From positions 18,788,991 to 18,852,990 of the forward strand of contig CP136061.1 in assembly GCA_032622095.1 (NCBI GenBank): a stretch of DNA of 64,000 nt, read 5' to 3'. Made by a program: the position numbers and the translations under genes. Numbering within the stretch: position 1 is the first letter of the stretch; each line of letters begins with the position of its first letter. This document shows positions 34,723 through 47,458 of this stretch, one piece after another. The notes below the pieces were generated by a model that was not told the DNA's origin, ran no database searches, and worked only from the letters and a program-made list of their open reading frames with translations. This DNA comes from Siphonodentalium dalli (lineage: Eukaryota; Mollusca; Scaphopoda; Gadilida; Siphonodentaliidae).

Positions 34723-37700
34723 CTACACACAATTGAATGGCGTCAGTCTACTATTCAGAATCCACAATTTATCATCCTCAATCGCACTTAGCAAGGGTCT
34801 TGATAGTTCAGATATTTGTTCGATTGATGTGTGGGTGATGTTTTTTTTACAAAACCAAAGCCCTGTTTCATGTTCAAAGTTAATGTCTTTATACCATTTG
34901 ACCTTTGCAACTATTTCTGTTTCATCAGTACCAGAATTTGAACAATAACAATTGTAAAAACATTGTATATTTCCAAACTGGACAAACTGTCCCGACATTG
35001 TTTTTGTATCTCTTAGTCCCCTATTTTGTAATCGAAATACTACAGAAGAAACAGTTTTGGCATTGGAATGTTCCTTGCTGGCACATCCATAAAGTGTCTC
35101 ACGTCTAGTAGTGACATCAGTAGCAATGTGGTTGAAAGACAACGAATATACACAGTTATCACAGTGGTGGCCAACTACTTTACTAACAGCCATACGCTGA
35201 CTTTTTGTAAGTTCGATCGGTTTGCTGCATTTCATTTTCAAATGACTCTCGGATGAATCTTCATGTTCGTCCATTAGAATCCCTTGATCAGAATTGTTTT
35301 CTAGTTGTGGCATTCTACCACTAGCTTGCATAAACTGGCACCAGTCATAGATAATGAACGTCTCAACTGCACACGCTTCAGGGTGCCTCATATTCAGAGA
35401 TCTCTTGCATATCCATGAATTGAAACGTTCAAATATGTACATCCACGTTGTGTATACTGGACCAAATCGTCGCATTCCATCAACTACATGATGAAGAATA
35501 TGAGTAGTTATATTATGCAGAGATACCGGGAAATTTCTTTCCAATGCTGCGAGCGCTCTGCATATCTGTGCATCTAATTTATCCAGTTCTTCACCATCTT
35601 GACACTCAGCACAAATAGCGGCGAAACAATCAAACAAATTAAATAATGTTTTCCTGTGTTGCTCATCCATTGTGGATCTTAAGCAGTACTTAAGTATTCC
35701 TTGAGTAGCAAGCTGTTTCCAGTCGTGGGATTTCAATGAAGCTGTCTTTGTAATGAAGGGACCTGGTTTAGTGCCGAATCCTGCAGGTGGGCGTATTGAC
35801 ATCGCACGTTCATCAGCCAGTTTTAGTTCAGCTTTTGTTAAGAAATATGGTACCGGTATGTTTATTGACGAGTCCGAAACCTTATTTTCCGGTTTTCTTG
35901 TTTTCTTTCTTTTTTTTGATTTTGATGGTTGAACTGTTGTCTGGTTGTAGTCACTGGACGATTCTGGAATCTCCGGGTTAATGACTTCATCACTATTATC
36001 AGTCACAGAAGGGAGACGACCATAAGCTACTTCAGCTCGGACTATTTTTTCTCTACATGTATTCTTGCCAGTTAAAAGGTTCATAATGTTTTGCACAACA
36101 TCCTTTATTGTGTGCATTGCATCTGGTTGTGTTTCCTCTATTCGATTTAGTCCAGGAAGGGAATTTATAGCCTTTATTCCTTTACAGCCTGTGGATGTTG
36201 CCAATATATTAGCGTTTGTTTTATTCTTGGCATTATCAAATGCTTTTCGATACGCCTGTTCTGAAATAACATCTCTCTGATGTGGCTTATTTGATGTGTC
36301 TGAAGATTTGACAATGAAATTCTCTTGATCATCGCGCATAACATCATCAGGTTCCAAATACGATCTGTTTGACAGATATATAACTTTATCATTATGAGTA
36401 CATTTGAAGCCTTGAACCAGACACCAGTGGCAGCCCATTAAACTGGCAGCTCCATGTTGGCCGAAAAGTTTGCATAGGCCAGGATAGTCGAGCACATAAA
36501 ACAATAGTTTGATTTTCACTGTTACTGGAGCATTTTTATATGCGTCAAATGTTGGACAACCACTGAGAGAGGAAAGCTCATCAACTAATATCTCCACATA
36601 AGGCTCCAATTTCGCTTCAGAATGATCATTACTAGGAATAATTCCTGCCAGTAATATGTTTCCAAAACTATTTCGCATGTGTCGCGGCCAATTCAGCACT
36701 GTGATCATCATCGGTACCATTGAGTAAGACAGACCAATGTTATGAAAAGGATTAACTCCATCCAGTTCTAATGCCAGAGAAAATCCGGAATTGTTACCTT
36801 TGAAATATCCATCCTCAGAATAGATATCCCTCCAAACTGGGGAATCGTGCAAATCCCACATAATGTCTCCAGGTTGTTTATCCCGTGGATGATGTGCCTG
36901 TATAATCTGAGCCAAATTAGTCTCGCCATGAATCCTGGCAAGCCTGGGTCCAATAGGCAAATACGTAAAGTGACGCTTTGAAATTGTTTTTTTCGTACGC
37001 GCACTGGTTTCGTAAAATCTTGGTTCTGCACAAACTGGGCAAACTTTTAAGTCTGCAAATGGTTTATCTGCTGAATTTCTGAATACCACACAGTCATTAC
37101 TGCAAACACTGAACACTTTCTTTTTAAGCAGATATGGCTCTATTAATTTTCGCGCCTCTGTATAACATTTTGGTAGGGATGAATTGTTTTGTAGTTGCCG
37201 TTGTAGTTTGAGGTAATCACTGAACGCGCTTTTGCTAGTTGACGGGTGGCTTGTAAATAAATTGAAATTCAATGCTAACCACTGCAGAAGAGTTATTCCA
37301 GTTCCAGGTAGTTTTGTACAAGCTATTCCTTCAGAATATAAACTTCGGTCATAATCGCATGTCCAAATACTTGTCTGAATATCTTCATCACTGGATGAAG
37401 AAGAACAAGACGCTGGAAAGTCGTCCTCGTCTGAATTACTTGAAATTGATGACTCTTCTGTTATGCCATCACGGTTAGACCATTCCCCATTGTCTGATGA
37501 GTTTTGGGCGTCAACCCTGAAACATTGAATAGGAGAGCATGTATGAATTGATACTGTGTGACATTGAACTAGTACCTATGTTGTGTTCTGAATTTTATAT
37601 ACTATAGCCTAGGTACTCTTACCTGCCTAATAATAGTGATGTCACGATTATTAAATTTGGAGGCAAAATTCCACCCATCACTATTATTAGGCAGGTAAGA

Positions 37701-40607
37701 GTTCTGCAGACTACTACAGGGATGCTCTAAATAATTGACTTCTTAACCACTGAAACATTATTAAATATTGTTCAGGATTTAGTCGGAAATACTGCTTGTT
37801 GGCATTCATCGGAGAAGCAATATTTCCGACTAAATCGTGAAAGGTATTTCATAGTTATTTTGTGGCTAAGAGGTCAATTATTTAGGGCATCACTGTAGTG
37901 TACACAATATTTATTCAAACCTAAATATCCAAATACATCACATGCATGTCTAAATGGAGAGAGATACTAACTACTAAACTAATAGAGAGCTTGAAGAGGA
38001 TTTGGCAGCAAGAGTTTACCCTTTTATTGAGCAATCTCCTTGGAACAAAAGAATGTAAGACATACATGTAGCAGAAGGAGGGAGAAATACTACTGTACCA
38101 CTGTAAGTAATTACATTTGATTATCTGCTAATTATTATATGCATTGAACTTGATTGAAGTGACATTTAATATAAGTTAACAATAACATGATTTTGGAGGG
38201 TGTTACCGATTATTATTACTACCAGAAATTATTAACAGCCATGGCCGCTTATACATGTAGGCTCTTGTGCTGTTAAGAATTTCAGTTGGGCCATTAATAA
38301 ACCACAATGCCCGACAAAGTAATGGTTTGGTCATTTTCTTGTGAAGGCTCACGGAAAGAGTACATATTTTTTAGTACTTTTATATTGCCCTAACTAGTGT
38401 TAATTTGAAAGTTGTTGTTGGTTATGACGCACTTAACGTTTAGTGGTGTCACGAGTAGGAGGAGCTTAAGTAAAACTTAATTTAGGGAATTTTTTTTGGA
38501 AAACAACCCATTTTGAAGACATTATTCATTTTAAATTTACCAACAATAGTTGGTATGAGATCGCCAGAGGCTCACAAAATATCCAACTTCCAACTCATTG
38601 AGATATCTAACATCTCCAAACACACTATGCCAATATCGTATATTTATACCATGATCACATGTTTTACTATGAAATAAAGCCATCTGGATAAATGTTTACT
38701 TTAATCTATAAGGTATGTGACAGTTGCGTTGCGTAAAAATCTAATGTTACTGCAACGGTTGCGTCAACGCATCAGACGCAACGCTGTAGTGTGAACGTCG
38801 CTATGCAATTATCACTAAGCTATAACTGTCGCATCAGACGCGACGCACGCATCACAGTACTTGGTGTGAATGGGGCTTTATGCTGGTGACCCCAACGTCA
38901 CCAACAACGTCGTTTGCCTCATTCAGGAATCACTGTGAATAAATTCTATCAACGAATTACAGCCAATGCATAAACGTGCTGTAAGATATAGTTTGTAATC
39001 ATTGTTTGTTTGGAATAAGCTCTGACAATTAACATCATGGTATAAACAAAATACACACAAAGTGTTTCTCAATAAAAAATTTACTCCACTCGTGGGATTG
39101 ATGATTTACCACACTCGCTAAAGCTTGTGTAGTAAATTGTCAATCCCACTCATGTATTTTATATGTCTCCAACTGATATCCGGCACTTTATAGTGATAGA
39201 AATATTATGTAATTGAGAGCATACCGTGTATTCCGCAAGCTAGCTGAATTTGAACTGCAAATACTTGGGTCATCAATATCATCAATCATTACATCAATGT
39301 CATCATTGCTGACATTAGAACTCTCCGTGCTGTTTGTAGAATCAATTTCTGAAAAAAAATTGGAAATTCAAACATTTTATTCAGAATAGAACACACATAC
39401 GCATTATCACAGAATACTGTGAGTTAGGCCAAACAAAATTATACCTGTGTTTGGGGTCCCACCCTCTCTGAGAATTAGGGTAGGTAGGTAGATTTATTTT
39501 ATTTATTTTTTATTTTTCTGAAATACTATGGACATTGAAAAAAAATTTGATCTCAAAATACTTAGGATGATAAAATTAAATGTGTATCAATGTAAAATTT
39601 ATGTATATAATCCACTATAGTGTCAAAATATATTAATTTTTATAATTTTACTTAACAAAAACTCAATATCTGGGCATAGAGGGGTTAAAAATCTACTGGA
39701 GGCCCAACAAAAAGTTTAGGGTAGGCACCTTTAAGATAGGGTAGGTAGGGAGACCCCAAACACACACATATTTTGTTTTGGCCTTAGTCTAATGTCCAGC
39801 CCTCCAAATGATGGGACTTACCGTTTACAATTTCATTTAAAATCTCTTGTCTATGGGAATCGAGTTTGCAACATGACATAAGTGTAATTCATCCTCAAAT
39901 CCATTTTTTTCATAAGTTACAGTTTAGATTTTAGCAAGGCCACCAGCTTTTTTCAAGACACAAAACCACCGTTATCTAAATTACATGATTTGACGATATT
40001 GGTCACATACATGGAACTAGGAGTAATTTGTGCTAGGCTATATAGCCTATAACGGGACAAACGCGGGACAGATAATTGGGCGATGTGGCCTCCCCAAGAC
40101 TCGGCAAGAGGGCACGACGAACCCTCCGGAACTTCTTCTTCTCTTATAATATAAATGCAAATCCCTTGGTATCAAGATAAAAGTGTTAATTTGAAAACAT
40201 GATTAATGTTTTATTCCACAGGGATTGGGGGAATGAGGGATTTGCAATTGCATTTGACTTGTTTGTAAACATGATCGAACCCTCGCTGGTTAGCTTACTA
40301 TTAAATACGGCCTTGGGTTTTAACGTTTAGTATATCTACCTTCTTCTGGAAACCAATCTTCAGACTCGACTGTAGATGTCTGGTCAACATCAGTGTGACT
40401 GCTAGGCTCAAGTCCCACATCAGAATCTGACTCTTGATAATCGATTTGTGTTCGTGTGCTGTCAGTGTGACGAGTGTCACAGTCGTCCATCGTCTGCATG
40501 CAGTTGCCATATTTTCCGATGTGCTTTCGAATGACACGACTGCTAATTGGTTGTAATCTCCATTTACAAACAGAACAACCACACGGTCTGTGGAGGGTAG
40601 ATGCCAT
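34723..40607 (-). CDS. CACTA/EnSpm transposase (tnp2-type), three exons
   Basis: Predicted exons on the minus strand: 40,607-40,340, 39,348-39,225 and 37,516-34,723. Together they are 3186 nt = 1061 codons plus stop. Both introns (991 and 1708 bp) have GT donors and pyrimidine-AG acceptors, and the frame is kept across both. The ATG at 40,607 has G at -3 and G at +4. The N-terminus has a C-x-C-x2-C cluster (C9, C11, C14), followed by an acidic, Ser-rich stretch. The tnp2 domain starts with a VCPVC pair (about 290). Candidate catalytic residues are D383 (ELDGVNPF), D474 (LDYPG) and D596 (PDAMH), with a GCHWC pair at 493-496. A KKRKK nuclear-localisation-like run lies near 663-672 and a DUF4218-like region at about 727-852. 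No stop or frameshift. It would bind the termini and cut the element out. Confidence 0.9.
37615..37702. repeat. Hairpin in transposase intron 2
   Basis: ACTCTTACCTGCCTAATAAT and its complement (ATTATTAGGCAGGTAAGAGT) enclose a ~35-bp loop. Arms are near perfect, so the insertion is probably young. Confidence 0.65.
37717..37895. mobile_element. Family A foldback MITE, copy 8, in transposase intron 2
   Basis: TA duplicates (37,715-37,716 and 37,896-37,897); termini CAGGGATGCTCTAAATAATT and AATTATTTAGGGCATCACTG. Arms carry AGGATTTAGTCGGAAATA(C/T). It lies well inside the intron and leaves both splice sites intact. Confidence 0.75.
38720..38900. repeat. Repeat-like block in intron 2 with 'GCATCAGACGC' motifs
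   Basis: GCGTTGCGT, CGCATCAGACGCAACGC, GTGTGAACGTCGC and CGCATCAGACGCGACGC recur, ending TGGTGTGAATGGGGCTTTAT. The pattern resembles the end of a miniature DNA element, but I cannot place both termini. Confidence 0.35.
39427..39783. mobile_element. Harbinger-like MITE in transposase intron 1
   Basis: TTA duplicates (39,424-39,426 and 39,784-39,786). Left terminus GGCCAAACAAAATTATACCT and right (complemented) GGCCAAAACAAAATATGTGT both run into GTGTTTGGGGTC, about 30 bp of TIR. A 3-bp TTA duplication with GGCC termini fits PIF/Harbinger elements. No coding capacity. Confidence 0.65.
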
Positions 40608-43140
40608 CGCTGTTTTGTGACTATTGGGGGCCTAGTCTGACATCAAAATTGAAAAAAATAACGCATTTACCATGTTTACAGAAAACCTGGCTATTGCGCA
40701 TGCGCTTCAATGGGTCATAATAAACATTGGGCGGCCAGTCCGATTATGTAGAGGAAATAAACGGATCATATCTTTCAACAAAACAAGCTTCTAATTACGT
40801 TTTTGTTTATTCGTTTAAACAAAATATTCATAGTACGACAACACCCTGAAAACGTAACCATAATGATTTTAAAGAAATACAAGTACAATACATAAACCAA
40901 TGAGTTTTACATTTCGGACTGAGCGAACACGTTTTAGCACTTTCCATCGTGAGTTACGGTAGACCGAATTTGTAATCCTCTATCAGGGTTGCTGATAAAA
41001 AATGTTCGAATCTTAGTGGATTGCAGCTATCCCAGTCCCTTGTTCATACGTCCTTGGGATAACATGTCGAATATTGGTGGTGAACTAATTTAGTAGAGTC
41101 GCCTGTTTGGCTGCAGACGTTGACTATATGGTTGGTACATGCATTCACAAACCATGGAGTTTGTATGTCAAAACGCGCTTCCATAGTTTTTTTTTTTTTA
41201 CGAAAACACGTGCATTTTATTTTCGCGCGCCTGGCGATCGCAGACGACATCAGATTTGTTATAAATTATAATAGGCCTAATGGACCTAATACGTCGCCTA
41301 AAAGGCGCGGGTGTAACCGCCGGTGGAATTAAGGCATTAGAGGGTAACTTGAACAATTTGATTTTCCGACATGTTTTTTTTTATTGTAACTGTTAGGTCT
41401 ATTTGAGTATTTCTAACAACTTAACAAGATCAGTGACAGTGTTGATGAATCGATAATTCCTAAATTCGAATTTCGTCAATTTTCGATGACTGATGAGCAG
41501 ATGATGACTTATTGACTAGGCCTATTCTGTATTCAGCTAGCCTATTGCCATTGATGATGACTTAGTCAAGGAAAGCTATTCTATTGCCATGGCGCTTTGT
41601 CATGTTCATGATGTTGTCTGGCGTCTGTCTGTTGGTTCCAGAGACGGTAGGGGGGGGGGGGGGGGTCTCACCCCCCAAACTTTGGTCAAAATTTTCAACA
41701 GTTGGAAATTTCATACCTGCCAATACATTAGTTGGAAATTTCACACCAACAGTATGTTGAAAATGTTCTTGTAGTTTGATTTTCAAACAATTTTTTGGGG
41801 GGAATAAATTGTTTTTGTACCAATATTTGCAAATTTTCTAATTTTTGGTAAAACTTTTGGACTGAAATAGTTATCAGTTGGAAATTTTCCAACCTCAGGG
41901 GGGGTGTCAGGTTGGAAATTTCCAACAGTTGGAAAGCTTGTGTCCTGGTCCCTCCGCCATGGCCAGTCATGAGTCAAAAACTGCTAGTTAATTTAAGGAA
42001 ACAATATTATTATATGACTATCGTTTTTCGTTCCCCAATACCACTATAGTAAAGTGATAATTTCCCGACCATCGGATCAGCAACAGTTTGATCCGATGTC
42101 ATACCACCCTTCTCTATCTCGCATACTGCGCATGACTGGAAAAAGCAGGACAGTTAATTCTTTCTTTATTTTTGATACTAGCGAGCGTGTGCAATTGGTT
42201 TCATTTCATAATTAATGAGAGAAATTGTGCTTTTTAAATAAAAAGCATGTCATATAATAAACCTGTTATCGCTGCAGTGAATTGATCTGGGCTTCGCATC
42301 ACGTCTCGTTGAAGAGGTCAGATCGCTGGATCAAACTCGACGCCTGCGGCGGCTCGTTTAATCCAGCGATCTGACCTCTTCAACTCGACGTGATACTTCG
42401 CCCCAGATCAATTCACTGCAGCGATAACATGTATTTATCATACATTTGGTCAACATTGTCATTGGAATTGTCATCAGTTGTAAATTTTCCAACCTAAGTG
42501 GAGTGTTAGGTTGGAAATTTCCAACTCTACTAGTAGGAGGGCTTGAGGCTAGTCTAGATTCTAGGATTTTGTGATTTTCTTGTTCAGATTACAAAATTTT
42601 CCCACACCGGGCCGACCATTGTGTCTCTGCTGTGGCCAATACAAAAATTCTAATAAGTTTAACAATATTTTACTATATTTGGTCAAATTTGTGGACTGAA
42701 ATGGTCATCAGTTGGAGAATTTTCCAACCTCAGGGGGAGTATGAGGTTTGAAATTTCGAACACTATAGGAAAGCTTAAATTCAGTTGAGGCCAGTCTAGA
42801 TGCTAGGATTTGCGATTTTCTTGTTTCAAATTTCAAAATTTTCTCACACCGGGCCGAACGGCCATGGTAAGCCTGGTGTGTCGTGGTCTGTTGCCCGTAG
42901 CCGTGTGCTTTTGTATGGAGTTAAATATGTAACATATCTGAATGTTCTCATAACGGGAATATATAACCATGGGATATTAGGCCTAAGAGCACTGAAATAC
43001 AAGGGGGGGGGGGTGCAAATGGAATTATGCAAAACTTGTGTTCGGTCTGATTCTGATTCAAGGGGTGGGGGTGCAGTTGGAATTTCCCAAGGTGGACACC
43101 CCCCGAACGGAAACCCTCTAGCCACGTCCCTGGTTGGTTC
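40608..43140. other. CACTA interior: sequence upstream of the transposase and GTTGGAAATTTCCAAC region
   Basis: The stretch just right of 40,607 should hold the transposase promoter; I see no convincing TATA box. From 41,700 to 42,860 three diverged copies of a segment carry the palindrome GTTGGAAATTTCCAAC. The last two also share GGCCAGTCTAGATGCTAGGA-like and CACACCGGGCCGA sequence. No gene recognised. Confidence 0.45.
42247..42443. repeat. Long foldback palindrome
   Basis: Arms of about 85 bp: GTTATCGCTGCAGTGAATTG pairs with CAATTCACTGCAGCGATAAC, and GAAGAGGTCAGATCGCTGGA with TCCAGCGATCTGACCTCTTC, around a ~30-bp GC-rich loop. No encoded protein. The target duplication is unclear. Confidence 0.75.
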
Positions 43141-43149
43141 GTACGTCCT

Positions 43150-43585
43150 AACCTATGGGGCGGGCTACAGCTTATACCGCTTCATCGATCATCATGAAAT
43201 TTTTCATGGAAGATGAGTCATTTTGGGGTCATTCGGCAAAACAAGATGGCCGCCAGATGTCATTTTCGATTTTAATATTGCATCCAATCGCGCGGGATAC
43301 AGTTTGTACCATTTCTCCGATCATGATGAAATTTGTCATGGAAGTTGACATTGACACGTAGATGGGAACGAGTCATTGTGGGGTCATGATTTGGTAAAAC
43401 AAAATGGTCGCCAGATGTCATTTTCGATTTTGATATTTCATGCATTTGAACAGCTATGCTACAGGTCATACTATTTGTCCGATCATCATGATATTTGTCA
43501 TGGAAGTTGACATTGACATGTAGATGGGAACGTGTAATTTTGGGATCGTTCAACTAAACAAAATGGCTGTCGTCAGCCATTTTCT
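43150..43585 (+). repeat. ~165-bp tandem repeat, three diverged units
   Basis: Each unit has GATCAT(C/G)ATGA(A/T)ATTT, TCATGGAAG(A/T)TGA and AAACAA(A/G)ATGGC(C/T)G. The first two also share CGCCAGATGTCATTTTCGAT. The apparent frames in both directions are repeat shadows. Confidence 0.65.
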
Positions 43586-45437
43586 TTTTCATTCAGTATA
43601 TCACAATGCAATTACTAATTGGCTGATCATCATGAAAGTAATAATGGCCATTTCTTACATATCATGAAACGAACATTTCACTGGCAACAAATAATTTAAA
43701 AAATACACAAGTTAAGCTACTGTGTCATTGACACTTTCATTTAATTTATAAATCAAAATTTAGTTCCTTATTTTTATCCACTATTTAAAGGGGCATTATT
43801 AGTATGATTATGATTATCACTTCGAAAGCAAAACACTTTTTTTCTATATTAAATCGTTCAGTCAATCACTGAATCAGTGGCAAAAAAACAATCAGTTTAA
43901 AACTTTTATTTATATGGTGGGTCGGAGTTTTGTATAATTGCCGACATATGGCCATTTGAACTTTAATGTAGGCCTATTGTAATTGTTTATAAATTAAAAA
44001 TAAGCACTGAGGCTTGGAACGTCATTTAAATTATATATAAATTATAATATATCACTCGGACAAAAACATCAGCCGAATTTGGGGCTTACGAGCGAAGCAA
44101 GAGGGAATGAAACAATGCACGAAATTAGGAGACATAATTATGAAACATGTTTAAAGATAATCATTAAAATCAAGTTGTTCGTGGAGGGGTGTGAACAAAA
44201 ATTAAATTTTTTTTTTATAAACTGACGGCTTAAAGAGCTGTATACAAAACTCCGTTGTTCTGGCTAAAGAGCCGTATACGACTTAAAGAGTCGTAAAAAA
44301 GGGACACATGTTTCACTTTCAGAATAATTAGCATGAAATATGTAAATATGTACTACTTTCGATGTGAATGTCTATTTACTATTTTAATTTTATATTTAAA
44401 CATCCAAACACAAACAAAGCATTCAATATTAGTGTGATGCGTGCATGTGAAATGGGTACTAGTAATCAAACAAATACAAGCTGAATCGATAGCATTGGCC
44501 ATTGTCAACAAATAAATCACAATATGGATCGAACTGTGTCTTTAAAATTTACAAACCAGTGCGAAACATGTCAGTATTTGTGTATTATTTAATAAATTAA
44601 TGATTTCTTTAAAAAAGTTCACTTAGTTAAATGTTCATTGATATTTAAAGGAGCTTTATATATATTTATTGTGAGAAAAAAAACAACTATATTTACAGTT
44701 GTGATGTAAACGCTGAAACAGATTCCACATATTTCAGGAACAATTTCTGGCATCTGTGACTAGTTTGCATATCAATCTCCCGTATTATTATTATTGAAAT
44801 ATACTTTACACTCCGCGTTGATATGTGATATAACCATATATGCCTTAGGCTAACCCGACCGACCCTATTTTAAACCGCCGACTCAGCACTTTTTATGCTA
44901 ATAGACCAGCATCCATGGGGGAAAAGATTTCCCTATAACAGCGGTTTCGTCCGCCCTTTTTTTTCTAGAGTTACGCCCCTTTTTGGACTTAGAACATTCA
45001 GTTTTTCTTCTATTTTTCTGGTGTCCGGATGATAACTTGATTTTTGGTTGTTTATTATCAAAACCCGTTTTTTGGGGATTACCTATATCGAAATACAGGT
45101 TAAGGTTGAATTTCGGTTTAATCCGATAATTTTTGCAAGAGTTATGGCCCTTTTTCGACTTAGAAAATTCAGTAAAGAAAAAACGTTCTCTGATTGTACA
45201 GTTGGGGGCGTTATCACCGCCCAGCGGTGCACTTGTTTTATAAGAAATGTGCCAGTTGTGAAATTTGATCGACAATAATTAGATGTAACTAAACATGTCC
45301 TTAAAAGTAAATCTTTTATCTTCTTTTAAGCATTGATACTCTTAATTTTCAGGCTACAACAGACAGTCAGTTATGTTTTAATCTTTAATTACATTCATTA
45401 TTCACAATACTATGAATTTTTTCTTTAATCCTTTCAG
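43586..45437. other. CACTA interior, repeat-rich with no recognised gene
   Basis: 43,790-43,960 is a diverged copy of 49,640-49,760 (CTTCGAAAGCAAAA, CAGTGGCAAAAA, TTTTGTATAATT). 44,171-44,190 repeats the TTGTTCGTGGAGG end. Part of a GGCCATAACTC repeat lies inverted at about 44,930-45,170. An upstream exon for the gene at 45,438 should lie here or further left, but I cannot point to it. Confidence 0.45.
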
Positions 45438-47050
45438 ATTGTGCCATTACGCCCGAGATCTTCATAAAATTGTCGAAAGCTGATCTAGCGGATATTTTCC
45501 CAGAAGTTTTCATGGACAGGTTTAAGGTCCTACAGATCCAAGAAAAAATGAAGATGGAAAGTGGAACACCAGACGGTCCAGTATATCTACAGGCAGAAGG
45601 TGATCTTGAGGCCTCAACAGAAGAAGATACAGAGCAGTCTGACATGAGCACAGATGAGTATGATGTGGATGTCAGATCACAAAGGCAAAGCCCGTATAGC
45701 GTAGATGAGATGATGTCGAAAAAAGAATTAAGAGGCAGGCCTACCGAAGCGCAGTCATATTTTGCAAATCTTATCAGGGATGGTGCAAAAGCAGCACATA
45801 TATGGAAGAAGGCAGCAAAAGTTGCTGACATATCTCAAGAAAAAAAGACGCTTTTTTTTGAAAATATTTTACGCATATGTCCAGCTTTGTCGAGTCATAG
45901 ATATGCGTTATGGGATAATCTGAAGAAGAGGCTTGGCAACCGAAGGAAATACCGGAATGACAAAGAAATTGGCAAGAGAGGCAAATCTGCACGTACATGT
46001 AGTTCAGAATCTGTAACTTCCCCGTCTTCTGGCAAAAGTCATCAGAAATTTGATTTTGAATGTGGTTCCCTGTTGACCATAAAAAGCCAAACTGGGCTAA
46101 CATTAGGCCAAGGTCTGTTTCTGAGGCAACCGTCTAAAATGTTTGCAGAAATAACATTAAAATCTCTCAAAATAGAGAACATAAGGCCCTGTGATGAGTT
46201 ACCAGTGGCAACTGGGTCAGCAACGCACATTAGTGAACTGAAACCAAAGCAAATCTTTTCATGGAAAGTGTCCAATTTATCAACTGCCAGCAAACCTAAC
46301 ACTACGCTTAAGGCGACTGGTATGATTCGTCAAACAAAACCGTCAACATTGAAGTCCGCAACTGCCAGCAAACCTAACACTACGCCTACGGTGACTGGTA
46401 TGATTCGTCAAACAAAATTGTCAACATGGAAGTCCGCAACTGCCAGCAAACCTAACACTACGCTTAAGGCGACTGGTATGATTCGTCAAACAAAACCGTC
46501 AACATTGAAGTCCGCAACTGCCAGCAAACCTAACACTACGCCTACGACGACTGGTATGATTCGTGAAACAAAACCGTCAACATTGAAGTCCGCAACTGCC
46601 AGCAAACCTAACACTACGCCTATAGCGACTGATATGATTCGTCAAACAAAACCGTCAACATTTAAGTCCGCAACTGCCAGCAAACCATCGACGAGTAGTC
46701 CTGGAAATAACTCCCAAGTCTACATGTATGAGTGGAATGCTGGGAAGGTGTTCCTTGGCATAATGTCTGTGGATGGAAGTAAATGTACAATAACTAACTG
46801 TATTTCACCCATTGGAAGGCTTTCGAAGGATGAGTTTATTCCATGCTGCACAATCATGCAGAGATCTAGAGCATTAAAGTTGAATACTGGGGACGTCCAG
46901 CAAAGTCCAGATTCAAGGTTCTTAATCTGGAGAATTCCCCTGTCAGTTTGTGGTCCATCGGAAGATGGGTTACAGATCCAACTTCATTTGCCACACGAGG
47001 AGTTTGTTGAGCTCGTGTGCCGTCAGTTGTTAGAATACAAGCTTGAGTAA
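45438..47050 (+). CDS. Unrecognised terminal exon with 26-residue repeats, candidate second CACTA gene
   Basis: Begins at a CTTTCAG acceptor and is open from there to TAA at 47,048-47,050, over 530 codons, so the true start is in an upstream exon I cannot identify. N-terminal part: LSKADLADIFPEVFMDRF, an acidic stretch rich in Glu/Asp, then RGRPTEAQSYFANLIRDG and a basic helical region with NLKKRLGNRRKYR. The middle has five tandem 26-residue units (ATASKPNTTP...GMIRQTKPSTLKS; 78 bp each, 46,280-46,690), Thr/Ser/Lys-rich and likely disordered. The C-terminal ~120 residues (from VYMYEWNAGKVFLG) look like a compact domain. I recognise no family. Position inside the CACTA element suggests a transposon accessory protein, perhaps binding DNA as tnpA does in plants; that is inference. 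Confidence 0.7.
46280..46690 (+). repeat. 78-bp coding tandem repeat
   Basis: Five units plus a partial sixth, each starting CAACTGCCAGCAAACC. A multiple of three keeps the frame. Substitutions between copies are few (CTTAAGG/CCTACGG, GTGACTGG/GCGACTGG), so the expansion is recent. Confidence 0.85.
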
Positions 47051-47458
47051 CATGGTGTGATCATAGATGTTTGCGGCCCTAAACATACATGTACATGTAT
47101 GCATGTTCAACTGAGCCTGAAACATTAGACCATGCATATGATTCCGTCAACCACAATAACTATAAGGCCAATATAACAAAATTACTAGACTATTCCGTCC
47201 CCTCCCGACCCTATTTTGTCCCCGTCCTCAAATGATATTTTGTATGCAAATTTTCTCTCATGCATTTAGATATAATAACAGTAAAAATAACTAGTAATAT
47301 TCTAATAATGAAATCATTTTATCATTCAGATTTGAGCAATTTGAAAACATGTGGTACCGGTATATCATAAGATAGCATATCGGAATTTCAAGAACTTCTT
47401 CCCATGATAATTTGCATTTGGTAGCTATTGAATAAGAAGTATACTTTTCTCGCACAAC
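47051..47458. other. No gene; short GGCC-ended repeat fragment
   Basis: AAGGCCAATATAACAAAATT ... TCCCCTCCCGACCCTATTTT at 47,164 is collinear with the inverse of 59,640-59,703, a dispersed element fragment. Confidence 0.4.

Noticed and set aside
41562-41970. Proline-rich frames around the G12 run at 41,650
   Set aside because: Homopolymer and GTTGGAAATTTCC repeat artefacts with no conserved features.
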